Shown here piece after piece: positions 1 to 8,640 of a DNA stretch of 64,000 nt. The notes below the pieces were generated by a model. That model did not search any database. It was not told the origin of the DNA and saw nothing but the letters and a program-made list of their open reading frames with translations. The stretch comes from Bradyrhizobium sp. RD5-C2. GTDB lineage: Bacteria; Pseudomonadota; Alphaproteobacteria; Rhizobiales; Xanthobacteraceae. The translations under genes were made by a program, and so were the position numbers. Within the stretch, counting starts at the first letter, position 1; each line of letters starts with the position of its first letter. The stretch covers positions 215,985-279,984 of the forward strand of contig NZ_BOVL01000010.1 of the NCBI RefSeq assembly GCF_019972155.1, in the 5' to 3' direction.

Positions 1-54
1 GGTGCAGCTAATCTGCCGCGAGACTGCAGCCAAGTACGGCAACCTCGTCGTTCA

Positions 55-1899
55 TTACTCCGGCAGGATGCGCACGGCACCCTTTGCCGCGCTGCTCGCG
101 AAGGCCGCATAGGCCTTCAGCGCGGTCGAGACGGCGCGCTTGCGCGGCGCGGCCGGCTTCCACGCCGCGTTGCCCTTGGCTTCCATCGCTGCGCGGCGGC
201 GCTTGAGTTCGGCATCGTCGACCTTGAGATTGACCTTGCGGTTCGGGATGTCGAACTCGATGATATCGCCTTCCTCGACCAGGCCGATCAGGCCGCCTTC
301 GGCGGCTTCCGGCGAGACGTGGCCGATCGACAGGCCGGACGATCCGCCGGAGAAGCGGCCGTCGGTGATCAGCGCGCAGGCCTTTCCGAGGCCCTTCGAC
401 TTCAGATAGCTGGTCGGATAGAGCATCTCCTGCATGCCCGGGCCGCCACGCGGACCTTCATAGCGGATCAGCACGACATCGCCGGCCTTGACCTTGTTGG
501 TCAGGATGGCGTCGACCGAGGCGTCCTGGCTCTCGAAGATGCGGGCCGGGCCCGAGAATTTCAGAATGCTCTGATCGACGCCGGCGGTCTTCACGATGCA
601 ACCATCCTCGGCGAGGTTGCCGAACAGCACGGCGAGACCGCCGTCCTTCGAATAGGCATGCTCGGCGCTGCGGATGACGCCCTCGGCGCGGTCGAGATCG
701 ACTTCTTCGAAGCGGCGATCCTGGCTGAACGCTTCCTGGGTCGGCACGTTGCCCGGCGCGGCGCAGTAGAAGTTGCGCACCTTGTCGCTCGAGGTGCGCA
801 CCACGTCCCAGCGGTTCAATGCGTCGGTGAGCGTCTCAGCATGCACCATCGGTCCGTCGGTCGTGAGCAGCCTGGCGCGATCGAGCTCGCCGAGGATCGC
901 CATGATGCCGCCGGCATGATGCACGTCCTCCATGTGGACGTCCGGCACCGAGGGGGCCACCTTGCAGAGCACCGGCACCTTGCGGGACAGGCGATCGATG
1001 TCGGCCATCGTGAACGGCACGTCGCCCTCGCGCGCGGCGGCAAGCAGATGCAGCACGGTGTTGGTCGATCCGCCCATCGCGATGTCGAGCGTCATCGCAT
1101 TCTCGAACGACTTGAAGTTCGCGATGTTGCGCGGCAGCACCTTGGCGTCGTCCTGCTCGTAATAACGGCGGGCGAGATCGACGATCAGATGACCGGCCTC
1201 GACGAACAGGCTCTTGCGGTCGGCATGGGTCGCCAGCACCGAGCCGTTGCCGGGCAGCGCGAGGCCGAGCGCCTCGGTCAGGCAGTTCATCGAATTCGCG
1301 GTGAACATGCCGGAGCAGGAGCCGCAGGTCGGGCAGGCCGAGCGCTCGATCGCCTCGACCTCTTCGTCCGACACGTTGGAGTCGGCGGCGGCGACCATCG
1401 CATCGATCAGGTCGACCGCGCGCTTCTTGCCCTTGAGCAGGATCTTGCCGGACTCCATCGGGCCGCCCGAGACGAACACGGTCGGGATGTTGAGGCGCAG
1501 CGTCGCCATCAGCATGCCGGGGGTGATCTTGTCGCAGTTGGAGATGCAGACCATCGCGTCGGCGCAATGCGCGTTGACCATGTATTCGACGCTGTCGGCG
1601 ATCAGTTCGCGCGAGGGCAGGCTGTAGAGCATGCCGTCATGGCCCATCGCGATGCCGTCATCGACCGCAATGGTATTGAACTCCTTGGCGACGCCGCCGG
1701 CCTTCTCGATTTCCCGCGCCACCAGCTGGCCGAGGTTCTGCAGATGCACATGTCCGGGCACGAACTGGGTGAAGGAGTTGACCACCGCGATGATCGGCTT
1801 GCCGAAATCCTCGTTCTTCATGCCGGTGGCGCGCCACAGGCCGCGTGCACCCGCCATGTTGCGGCCGTGGGTGGTTGTGCGGGAGCGATAGGCGGGCAT
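55..1899 (-). CDS. ilvD: Dihydroxy-acid dehydratase
   Basis: Catalyses dehydration of 2,3-dihydroxy acids to 2-keto acids in valine, isoleucine and pantothenate/leucine precursor synthesis; cytosolic Fe-S enzyme. The 614-residue product has the family N-terminus ([20 protein letters not shown]), [14 protein letters not shown], the cysteine motifs [12 protein letters not shown] and [20 protein letters not shown], and the C-terminal [19 protein letters not shown] block. Length matches the approx. 615-residue enterobacterial enzyme. I start at 1899 because that Met aligns with the usual N-terminus; an ATG eight codons upstream is in frame but adds a non-family extension. It is monocistronic in this window and convergent with nothing on the left, where only 54 bases remain. 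Confidence 0.97.
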   Translation of the reverse strand: MPAYRSRTTTHGRNMAGARGLWRATGMKNEDFGKPIIAVVNSFTQFVPGHVHLQNLGQLVAREIEKAGGVAKEFNTIAVDDGIAMGHDGMLYSLPSRELIADSVEYMVNAHCADAMVCISNCDKITPGMLMATLRLNIPTVFVSGGPMESGKILLKGKKRAVDLIDAMVAAADSNVSDEEVEAIERSACPTCGSCSGMFTANSMNCLTEALGLALPGNGSVLATHADRKSLFVEAGHLIVDLARRYYEQDDAKVLPRNIANFKSFENAMTLDIAMGGSTNTVLHLLAAAREGDVPFTMADIDRLSRKVPVLCKVAPSVPDVHMEDVHHAGGIMAILGELDRARLLTTDGPMVHAETLTDALNRWDVVRTSSDKVRNFYCAAPGNVPTQEAFSQDRRFEEVDLDRAEGVIRSAEHAYSKDGGLAVLFGNLAEDGCIVKTAGVDQSILKFSGPARIFESQDASVDAILTNKVKAGDVVLIRYEGPRGGPGMQEMLYPTSYLKSKGLGKACALITDGRFSGGSSGLSIGHVSPEAAEGGLIGLVEEGDIIEFDIPNRKVNLKVDDAELKRRRAAMEAKGNAAWKPAAPRKRAVSTALKAYAAFASSAAKGAVRILPE

Positions 1900-2043
1900 C
1901 GTAAATCCTTGGGCTATGGCCATTTTTTAGGGGAGATGGCAGCCCTTATGCCCGCCCGCAGCAGCCGATTCAAGCGCGGAACCGCATGGCTGAACCCCGC
2001 TATCCGACTTCGATCCCGGCCGCCGTGGCCGCGGCTCACACGC

Positions 2044-2937
2044 TCAACCCTCGAACCTGAACCTGAAGGCCTCGCCATGCCGGACCACGCGGCCCGCGGT
2101 CGGGGCGGGGAAGTGCCCGGTCAGCAGATAGCTCGGCGTGTCCGCCAATTGCTCCAGCAGCGTCACACGGGTGGCGAGCGCTGCCGCGGGATCGACATCG
2201 GCGGCATTCGACAGCCATGGCTCCGCGCACTGGATCGGATGATGGATCACATCGCCCGACATCACGGCATGATCGCCGCCGCCGTTGAGATGAATCTGCA
2301 TGTTGCCGGCGGTGTGGCCCGGCGCCGGCGCAAAGCGCAGGCCCGCGTCGCGGTCATCGAACAGCAGGTGATCGGTGTCGACGAATTCGGCCTGACCGGC
2401 CGCGACAACGGGCAGCACCGAATCCTCGAACGCGCCGTGATTGACCGGTGTGGGCGGGTTCGCCCGGTGCGCCGCCTCCCAGTGGCGAAACTCGGCGCGT
2501 CCCATCAGATAACGCGCCTTCGGAAAGGTCGGCACCCAGCGTCCATTGATCAGCCGCGTGTTCCAGCCGACATGGTCGACATGCAGATGCGTGCACATCA
2601 CGAAGTCGACCTGTTCGGGCCGCACGCCGAGCGCGGCCATGTTTTCCAGATAGGGCTGGTTGAGATTGTTCCAGGCAGGCACGCGCGGGCGCGGCTTGTG
2701 ATTGCCGCAGCAGGTGTCGACGACCGCGGTCCAGCGCGGCGTCCGCACCAGATAGGAGTGGTGGCTCAGGATGAAGCGACCGGTCTCCGGCTCGATATAG
2801 CGGTGATCGAGCCAGCTTCGGTTCGCGGCGATCACCTCGTCGGTGACGTTGGCGAACAGCCATGTCTTGTCGAAGGCGAGCGAGGGGATTTCGACCAGCC
2901 GATCGATCCGCATGCTGCCGATCGTGATCTGGCGCAT
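2044..2937 (-). CDS. Metallo-beta-lactamase-fold hydrolase
   Basis: A 297-residue MBL-fold hydrolase. The zinc-binding motif THLHVDHVGW is at about residues 116-125, with further expected ligands at APAPGHTAGN and MSGDVIHHP. The layout resembles the AHL-lactonase/quinolone-degrading branch rather than antibiotic beta-lactamases: no signal peptide is seen, so it should be cytosolic. Its ATG lies 7 bases after the stop of the upstream binding-protein gene, so the two form an operon whose promoter is next to the TetR operators at 4260-4309. The substrate cannot be read from the sequence; a lactone or ester taken up by the neighbouring binding protein is possible. Confidence 0.85.
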   Translation of the reverse strand: MRQITIGSMRIDRLVEIPSLAFDKTWLFANVTDEVIAANRSWLDHRYIEPETGRFILSHHSYLVRTPRWTAVVDTCCGNHKPRPRVPAWNNLNQPYLENMAALGVRPEQVDFVMCTHLHVDHVGWNTRLINGRWVPTFPKARYLMGRAEFRHWEAAHRANPPTPVNHGAFEDSVLPVVAAGQAEFVDTDHLLFDDRDAGLRFAPAPGHTAGNMQIHLNGGGDHAVMSGDVIHHPIQCAEPWLSNAADVDPAAALATRVTLLEQLADTPSYLLTGHFPAPTAGRVVRHGEAFRFRFEG

Positions 2938-2944
2938 GCGGTGC

Positions 2945-4156
2945 TCAGTTCCTGATGAGTTCGCCGAACGGCACCCAGCGCGTGCCGTCGTAGCGGATCA
3001 GTTGCAGGCTGGTCATCGGCGTATACCGCTCCGGCGAATTGCTGACCGCCGTTCCATTGATCAGCATCGGCAGATGCAGATCCCTGATGCTGGTCGCCTG
3101 CTTGATCACGTTGGCGCGGGTAAGGTCGTTGCCGGCGGCCTTCAGCACCGCGGCCAGCGTCTGCGCGATGGTGTAGCCGTAGACATTGAGCCAGTCGCTC
3201 TTGTTGGCGTCGGGCATATATTTGTCCATGAAGGCGAGCCATTCCTTGTAGCCGGCGTCGTCCTTGAGCGCGGGGTCGGTCGAGTCGTTCAGGTACTGGC
3301 TCGAGATCACGCCGGTGGAATTGTCCTTTCCGGCGGGTTCGAGCACGCCGCTGATCGAGGCCGAGACGTTGGAGATGATGGTGGTGGGCTTCCACCCGAT
3401 CTCGCCGATCTTGCGGATCGCCTGCGCCGCGAATTTCGGCGTCGCCGCGACCAGCACGACGTCGGCGCCGCTGCTCTTGAGCAGCAGGATCTGCGTATCG
3501 ACGGTGGGGGCGGTGGTCTCGTAAGCCGCGCGCGCCACGATCGCCTCGGTGCTGCCGAGGCCTTCCTCCAGCGCCTTCAGATAGTCCTTGCCGAGGTCGT
3601 CATTCTGATAGAGCACACCGACCCTGGCGTTCGGGTGGTTCGCTTTGATGTACTTGGCGTAGGCGATGGCCTCGTCGCGATAGGTCGGCTGCCAGCCGAC
3701 GGTCCACGGAAAGTTCTTCGGATCGTCCCACTTCGCCGCGCCCGAGCCGAGGAAGAGCTGCGGCACCTTCCTGTCGTTGAGATATTTGTGCACGGCGCTG
3801 TTGGTCGGCGTGCCGACGCCGCCGAAGATCAACAGCACCTCGTCGCTCTCGACCAGGCGACGGGTCTGCTCCACGGTCTTGGGCGGACTGTAGGCGTCGT
3901 CGGCGATCATCATCTGGATCCGCCGGCCGTTGATGCCGCCCTCGTCATTCACCTTGCGGAAATAGGCCTCCGCCGATTTCGCGATCTGCGCAAAGGCCGA
4001 GACGGGGCCGGACAGCGGTGCGGTGGTTCCGATCTTGATCGTCTTGTCGTCGGCGCCTGGATCGTATTTCGGGCTCTCGGCTCGTGCGGTGCCGGCGGCG
4101 ATCAGCGGCAGCAACAAAAGGGTCGCGCGCAAATGAGAGCGGACGAGGCGAGCCAT
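2945..4156 (-). CDS. LIV-type ABC transporter substrate-binding protein (orphan)
   Basis: A 403-residue periplasmic binding protein of the branched-chain amino-acid (LivK) type. It has a Sec signal (about residues 1-26, ending TARA), then IKIGTTAPLSGPVSAFAQ, the GGINGRRIQ motif and a C-terminal QLIRYDGTRWVPFGELI segment typical of the family. A GGGAGA ribosome binding site precedes the ATG. No permease or ATPase genes are adjacent, so it would have to use a Liv core encoded elsewhere; such orphan binding proteins often carry aromatic or other carboxylic ligands in this bacterial group. Divergent from the TetR gene across paired operators, first gene of a two-gene operon with the MBL hydrolase. 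Confidence 0.92.
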   Translation of the reverse strand: MARLVRSHLRATLLLLPLIAAGTARAESPKYDPGADDKTIKIGTTAPLSGPVSAFAQIAKSAEAYFRKVNDEGGINGRRIQMMIADDAYSPPKTVEQTRRLVESDEVLLIFGGVGTPTNSAVHKYLNDRKVPQLFLGSGAAKWDDPKNFPWTVGWQPTYRDEAIAYAKYIKANHPNARVGVLYQNDDLGKDYLKALEEGLGSTEAIVARAAYETTAPTVDTQILLLKSSGADVVLVAATPKFAAQAIRKIGEIGWKPTTIISNVSASISGVLEPAGKDNSTGVISSQYLNDSTDPALKDDAGYKEWLAFMDKYMPDANKSDWLNVYGYTIAQTLAAVLKAAGNDLTRANVIKQATSIRDLHLPMLINGTAVSNSPERYTPMTSLQLIRYDGTRWVPFGELIRN

Positions 4157-4259
4157 GACGGAATCTCCCGGATTGCTCTCCGCCTCTTCGGGCGGAGTTG
4201 AAACGCGAATACTTCGCCCGCTGCCTGCGCGGCTTGCGGGTCGTGACCGCTGCCGTCAG

Positions 4260-4309
4260 ACGAACGATCGTTCGTACGGTTGACTAGCGAACGATCGTTC
4301 GTTAGTCAA
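4260..4309. promoter_or_regulatory. Paired palindromic operators for the TetR regulator
   Basis: Two palindromes share the core CGAACGATCGTTCG. Copy 1 (4260-4275) is a perfect 16-bp palindrome. Copy 2 (core 4288-4301) extends to 4280-4309 with a single mismatched pair. The second ends only 6 bases before the TetR ATG at 4316, and both lie in the divergent region to the binding-protein gene, so autorepression plus control of both operons is inferred. Confidence 0.8.
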
Positions 4310-4315
4310 GACGGT

Positions 4316-5017
4316 ATGGCGGCTTCCACATCCAGCGCGGCCGAGGCGGTCGTGACCTCCACCCGCGAGCGCATCCTCAGCGAGGCGCTCAGCCTGTTCG
4401 CGCAAAGCGGCTATGGCGGCGCGTCGATGCGCGAGCTCGCGCGCCGCGTAGGCATCCGCGAGAGCAGCCTTTACAATCATTTTCCAGGCAAGGCCGCGAT
4501 CCTCGAGGCGATCGTCAGCGAGCACGGTCCGGCGAGTTCGGCCGACCGGCTCGAGGCGCCGCGCTACCGGCAGCTCGCGCGGCAGCCGGCGGCGTTCTGC
4601 CGCCAGTTCGCGCTCGACCTCGTCGAACAATGGTCGGATCCGCGCGAGCATCAGTTCCAGAAGGTCATCACCGCCGAGCGCAACCGTGTGCCCGGCATCC
4701 GCGCCAAGTTCGCCGACCATTTCTACGCGCGCGAACAGAGCCTGATGACGGACTATTTCCGCGGCTTCGCGCTCGCCGGACTGATCTCGACCTCAGACCC
4801 GCGCGAGGCGGCACGGCTGTTCGCGGCCGGCCTGATCTATGTCAGGCTCGAACATTATGTGATGGGCGCGCAGGCCTCGCCGCGGCCGAAGGTGATCGAG
4901 GCGATCGACCGCTATCTCGCGTTCTTCCTGTCGCTGATTGCGGCAAAGGACGCAGACACATTGGACAAGAAGCAACGAAAAAAGGGAGAGACGCGTGGCA
5001 AGGCTGCCTCTGATTGA
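4316..5017 (+). CDS. TetR/AcrR family transcriptional regulator
   Basis: A 233-residue TetR repressor. The N-terminal helix-turn-helix is at about residues 14-62 (RERILSEALSLFAQSGYGGA, then MRELARRVGIRESSLYNHFPGK); the rest is the ligand-binding domain. I choose ATG 4316: an in-frame TTG at 4280 would lie inside the operator palindrome. It overlaps the next gene by 23 bases. It probably represses itself and the divergent binding protein/MBL operon through the two sites at 4260-4309. The inducer is unknown, most likely the substrate of this small catabolic cluster. Confidence 0.93.
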   Translation: MAASTSSAAEAVVTSTRERILSEALSLFAQSGYGGASMRELARRVGIRESSLYNHFPGKAAILEAIVSEHGPASSADRLEAPRYRQLARQPAAFCRQFALDLVEQWSDPREHQFQKVITAERNRVPGIRAKFADHFYAREQSLMTDYFRGFALAGLISTSDPREAARLFAAGLIYVRLEHYVMGAQASPRPKVIEAIDRYLAFFLSLIAAKDADTLDKKQRKKGETRGKAASD

Positions 5018-5552
5018 TCCGGACACCACGAGCGGCGACATCCGCGCCGCGTTCGACCGCATGCCGGTCAAGCTCAACATCTTCCGCATGATGGCTCATG
5101 CCGAGGCCAACATGATCCCGGCGATGCGGTTTGCCAATTCGATCCTGCACAAGCAGAAGCTGTCGGCGGTCAATCGCGAGCTGCTGATCCTGCAGGCCGC
5201 GCAGCTCGAGGGCGGCGCTTATGAGTGGCGGCAGCATGTGCCGATCGCGCTCGGCGTCGGCGTGACGCAAGCGCAAATCGATGCCGTTGAGCGCGGCGAC
5301 TATGACGACGCTGCACTCAACGCCGCCGAGCGAGCGCTGCTCCGCTTCGGCCGCGAGGTGGTCGAGAAGGTCCGCGTCGGCGAGACGGCTTTTGCCGGCA
5401 TGCGCGAGCATTTCAGCGATCAGGAGATCGTCGAGGCGATCGTCACGCTCGGTTTCTACATGATGATGGCGCGGCTGACGGAGGCGACCGAGACCGATCT
5501 CGATCCGGCCGCCGGCATGGCCGTGTTCGAGGGCGGCAAGAAGCGGGGTTGA
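4995..5552 (+). CDS. Carboxymuconolactone decarboxylase-like (AhpD-fold) protein
   Basis: A 185-residue all-helical AhpD-fold protein. The CMD core is at about residues 40-130 (VNRELLILQAAQLEGGAYEW followed by RQHVPIA). The CxxC pair of peroxidase members is absent, and the E-W-x-x-H arrangement of decarboxylase-like members is present. The start is GTG 4995, preceded by a clear GGGAGAG site; this overlaps the end of the TetR gene. The SDR gene begins 4 bases after the stop. Members of this group occur in degradation operons as decarboxylases or of unknown function, so the exact reaction is open. Confidence 0.85.
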   Translation: MARLPLIDPDTTSGDIRAAFDRMPVKLNIFRMMAHAEANMIPAMRFANSILHKQKLSAVNRELLILQAAQLEGGAYEWRQHVPIALGVGVTQAQIDAVERGDYDDAALNAAERALLRFGREVVEKVRVGETAFAGMREHFSDQEIVEAIVTLGFYMMMARLTEATETDLDPAAGMAVFEGGKKRG

Positions 5553-5556
5553 TGGG

Positions 5557-6432
5557 ATGTCGGAGACTTCGCAAGAGGCCAAGCAAGAGACCTCGCAAGA
5601 CACGAAGCTGGAGCGCTGTGTCCGTCCGCTGAGCGCGGAATCGTCAGGCACCGCGCCGGGCAGGGGCCGCCTCAACGGCCGCCGCATCCTGGTGGTCGGC
5701 GGCGGCCAGCGCGTGTTCGATGCCGCGACCGATCCGATCGGCAACGGCCGCGCGATGAGCCTGCTGTTCGCGCGGGAGGGCGCACATGTCGCGGTCGCTG
5801 ACCTCAACCGGGCCTCTGCGGAGGACACGGTCGCGCGCATCGCGGCTGACGGCGGCCGAGCCTTCGCGATCGCTGCCGACGTCACCAGCGAGGCCGATGT
5901 CATCAGGATGATCGCCGAGGCGCACCACGCGATGGGCGGTCTCGACGGCATGGTGCTGAACATCGGCACCTTCGGCAAGACCGGGCTCGACAATGTCAGC
6001 GCCGAGGAATGGAACAGGATCTACGACGTCAATGTCCGCGGCCCGATGCTGTGCTGCCGCGCGGCCCTGCCCGAATTCGCCGATGGCGGTTCGATCGTCT
6101 TCATCTCCTCGATCGCGGCGCTGAAGGCGGGATCGCAGATGGCGGTCTATGATTCCTCCAAGGCGGCGCTCGGCGGGCTGATGCGCAACATCGCGCATAC
6201 CGGTGCGCGGCGCGGCATCCGTGCCAATCTGGTCTATCCCGGGCTGGTCGACACGCCGAACGGCCGCGAGGCCGGCGCGGGCCGGCCGTCGCGCGGCAAG
6301 AGCCAGGTTCCGTTCGGCCGCCAGGCGACGGCGTGGGAGATCGCCTATGCGGTGCTGTTCTTCATGTCGGATGAAAGCGTCTACGTCACCGCGCAGACGC
6401 TCGCGGTGGATAGCGGCCTGAGCGGACTCTAG
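5557..6432 (+). CDS. Short-chain dehydrogenase/reductase (SDR)
   Basis: A 291-residue NAD(P)-dependent oxidoreductase of the classical SDR fold. After a hydrophilic 40-residue extension comes the nucleotide-binding segment RRILVVGGGQRVFD with a later NGRAM, then LNIGTFG (in place of NNAG), the catalytic Ser in IVFISSIAA, YDSSKAALGG (Tyr-x-x-x-Lys), and PGLVDTPNG. The glycine motif is slightly atypical (GGGQRV) with an insertion before NGRAMSLLFAREG. Third gene of the tetR-CMD-SDR operon, 4 bases after the previous stop. It likely oxidises an alcohol intermediate of the same unknown pathway. Confidence 0.88.
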   Translation: MSETSQEAKQETSQDTKLERCVRPLSAESSGTAPGRGRLNGRRILVVGGGQRVFDAATDPIGNGRAMSLLFAREGAHVAVADLNRASAEDTVARIAADGGRAFAIAADVTSEADVIRMIAEAHHAMGGLDGMVLNIGTFGKTGLDNVSAEEWNRIYDVNVRGPMLCCRAALPEFADGGSIVFISSIAALKAGSQMAVYDSSKAALGGLMRNIAHTGARRGIRANLVYPGLVDTPNGREAGAGRPSRGKSQVPFGRQATAWEIAYAVLFFMSDESVYVTAQTLAVDSGLSGL

Positions 6433-6450
6433 CCGAGTTGAACTCCGCCG

Positions 6451-7446
6451 CTACTCCGCGGCAAGGCTGGTCGGCACCGGGATGCCCACCTTGGGGCGTG
6501 TCCTGGCTGCACGGCGGTTGTTCTTGCTGAAACGGCTGCCGGCCAGCAACGCGGCGGCGGCGCGCAGCTGCTCGCGCAGCCATTGGTTGGTGGTGTCGCC
6601 CTCGGCAGTGGCATGCCAATAGAGATAATTGACATGCGGGCTGATCGGGAACGGGCAGGGGAAGCACTGCAACAGACCGGGGTCTTCCAGCACGGAGGCG
6701 GCGCTCTCCGACGCCGTCAGCAGCATGTTGCTGCGGCTCACGACATGGCAGGCGGTCGCAAAATTCTGGCAGGTCAGGCGCACGGTGCGGGTCAAGCCGA
6801 GGCGCTGGAACTGGAAGTCCTCGAACGACAGGCCGCTGCGCCGCGACGTCACGCAGACATGTTCCAGGCGCAGGTACGCCTTCTTGTCGAGCCGCTTGCC
6901 GAGCTCGGGATGGCCGCGCCGGGCGAACACCGCGATATGCTCGGTCAGGATCTGCTCGCGCCGCACCTCGGTGGAGAGCGGCAGCAGCGTATCGATCGCG
7001 ACATCAAGCGTGCCGGCAGCAAGCTCGCGCTCCAGATTGTTGCGCTCGCTGCGCACGGTCGCGATCTCGACCAGCGGCGCGACGGTGCTGATGCGGTTGA
7101 TCAGCGCGCTCAGCATCGGCGCCTCGAGGTTGTTGCGCAGGCCGATCACGAACCGCTTCGGCGTCTTGGCCGGATCGAAGCGGTTGGTATGGGTCAGCGT
7201 CGTCTCCAGGCCGTTGAGCGCCTGGCGCACCGTGGTGATGATCTGGCGCGCCAGCGGGGTCGGCGTCATCACGTGATGGCGGCGCACGAACAGCGGATCG
7301 TTGAACATCGCGCGCAGCCGGCCCAGCGCATGGCTTACCGCGGGCTGGGTCAAATTGAGGCGGAAGCAGGCACGGCTGACGCCGCCCTCAGTGTAAATCG
7401 CGTCGAACACGACGAACAGGTTGAGATCGATATCGCGCACATGCAT
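6451..7446 (-). CDS. LysR family transcriptional regulator (NodD-like subgroup)
   Basis: A 331-residue LysR regulator. The winged HTH occupies about residues 1-62 (MHVRDIDLNLFVVFDAIYTE, then LNLTQPAVSHALGRLR and DPLFVRR), and a periplasmic-binding-protein-like effector domain follows. The DLNLFVVFDAIY start and MTPTPLA segment resemble the NodD/PcpR/LinR branch. ATG 7446 is preferred over an in-frame TTG 12 bases upstream. Transcribed away from the ribose-type ABC operon, with a palindrome in the 91-base gap, so it probably controls that operon in response to the imported molecule or a product. It converges on the SDR gene (18 bases apart). Confidence 0.93.
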   Translation of the reverse strand: MHVRDIDLNLFVVFDAIYTEGGVSRACFRLNLTQPAVSHALGRLRAMFNDPLFVRRHHVMTPTPLARQIITTVRQALNGLETTLTHTNRFDPAKTPKRFVIGLRNNLEAPMLSALINRISTVAPLVEIATVRSERNNLERELAAGTLDVAIDTLLPLSTEVRREQILTEHIAVFARRGHPELGKRLDKKAYLRLEHVCVTSRRSGLSFEDFQFQRLGLTRTVRLTCQNFATACHVVSRSNMLLTASESAASVLEDPGLLQCFPCPFPISPHVNYLYWHATAEGDTTNQWLREQLRAAAALLAGSRFSKNNRRAARTRPKVGIPVPTSLAAE

Positions 7447-7462
7447 GGAAATAATCAATCCG

Positions 7463-7488
7463 TATCCGTCGAATGCATTTGACGAATA
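7463..7488. promoter_or_regulatory. Dyad between divergent LysR and ABC operon
   Basis: An inverted repeat centred at about 7475/7476 has arms CGTC-x-AATG and CATT-x-GACG (7467-7484, one mismatched pair); outside it, one mismatch is followed by three more matching pairs. The position and the T-N11-A-like spacing fit a LysR box. A strong GGAGGA site for the permease follows at about 7528. Confidence 0.6.
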
Positions 7489-7537
7489 TGAGTTGGCGCT
7501 CTTAAAGTCTCAAGCAAAATAATACCTGGAGGAAACG

Positions 7538-8563
7538 ATGAGCGTGCAATCGCCATCGCGCGGCGTTGCTGTCCCTGCGGCATCATCTCGCTCGGGCTCA
7601 ATGTTCGCAAAGCCGAGCCAGGAGCAGATCGTGCTCCTGATTACGATTGCGCTTCTGGTCGTGTTCGGCCTGACGCTGAACGGTTTCGCCACAGTCTCCA
7701 ATCTCCTCAACCTGTTGCGCAGCATTTCCATCCTCGGCGTGCTCGGCCTCGGCATGGGGCTGATCGTGATCAGCCGCGGCATCGACCTCTCCGAGGTCGC
7801 GATCATGGCCGGTTCCTGGGCGATCGCGCTGATCTACATGCAGAACGGCATGCCCTTTTTCACGGCAGTGCTGCTGGCGCTGGCCATTGCGGTGCTGATC
7901 GGCGTCGTCAACGGCGTCATGGTCGCCTTCGTCGAGGCGCCGGCGCTGTTCGTGACACTGGCCGCCGGCTTCGTGATCTATGGCCTGGCGTTCTGGATCG
8001 CGCCGGCCTGGGTGGTCTACGCGCCGAAGGACGCGCCGGGCCTGATGTATCTCGGCGCTGGACGGCTGTTCGGCATCCCGGTTCCGATCCTGGTGTTCGC
8101 GGTCTGTGCGATCGCGATGCACCTGTTCCTGTCGCGCACCTCGATCGGCCGCTTCATCTATGCACAGGGCGACAATCCGGAAGCCGCGCGGCTGACCGGC
8201 ATTCCGCTGCGTCCGCTGATTGTGCTGGAGCACGTCTTGGTTGCGCTGCTCGCATGGATTGCAGGCCTGGTCTGGGTCGGCACCACGGGCAGCATGCAGA
8301 TGGCGATCACCCAGGGCACCATGATCTTCGACGTCGTGCTGGTCGTCGTGATCGGCGGCATCAGCCTGATCGGCGGCCGTGGCAGCGTGTTCAGCGTCGT
8401 GGTCGGCTGTGTCCTGATCGGCACGCTGCTCAACGCCTTCACCATCATGGACGTCAACAGCGAGGTGCAGAACATCATCAAGGGCGTGGTGCTGCTGGCC
8501 GCGATCGTGCTCGACAACTGGCTGCATCCCCGTGACGAGGAGACCGCGCGGCAAGGAGACTGA
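7538..8563 (+). CDS. Ribose-type ABC transporter permease 1
   Basis: A 341-residue inner-membrane permease of the RbsC/BPD_transp_2 family. After a polar N-terminus it has many hydrophobic helices, including LLNLLRSISILGVLGLGMGL, the family block SRGIDLSEVAIMAGSWAIAL, and the coupling loop region FIYAQGDNPEAARLTGIPLR. The C-terminus carries GGISLIGGRGSVFSVVVGCV. First gene of a five-gene operon, with a strong GGAGGA ribosome binding site. With the second permease (9765) it probably makes a heterodimeric channel. The substrate is unknown; the lactonase-like propellers in the operon suggest a sugar lactone or related plant compound. Confidence 0.93.
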   Translation: MSVQSPSRGVAVPAASSRSGSMFAKPSQEQIVLLITIALLVVFGLTLNGFATVSNLLNLLRSISILGVLGLGMGLIVISRGIDLSEVAIMAGSWAIALIYMQNGMPFFTAVLLALAIAVLIGVVNGVMVAFVEAPALFVTLAAGFVIYGLAFWIAPAWVVYAPKDAPGLMYLGAGRLFGIPVPILVFAVCAIAMHLFLSRTSIGRFIYAQGDNPEAARLTGIPLRPLIVLEHVLVALLAWIAGLVWVGTTGSMQMAITQGTMIFDVVLVVVIGGISLIGGRGSVFSVVVGCVLIGTLLNAFTIMDVNSEVQNIIKGVVLLAAIVLDNWLHPRDEETARQGD

Positions 8564-8640
8564 AACAAGGCGACTGAGCGCGCTGCGCCAATCAAAAAAA
8601 CAATTCCAATCAATCAAAAGAATTTTCTGTGGAGGAGACG

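Noticed and set aside
319..2955. Very long plus-strand open frame (878 codons) across ilvD and the MBL gene
   Set aside because: It is antisense to two clear genes, has a His/Arg/Ala-rich composition typical of high-GC shadow frames, and shows no family motif.
4280..4315. TTG start for the TetR gene at 4280
   Set aside because: The codons would be read through the operator palindrome; ATG 4316 gives the usual N-terminus.
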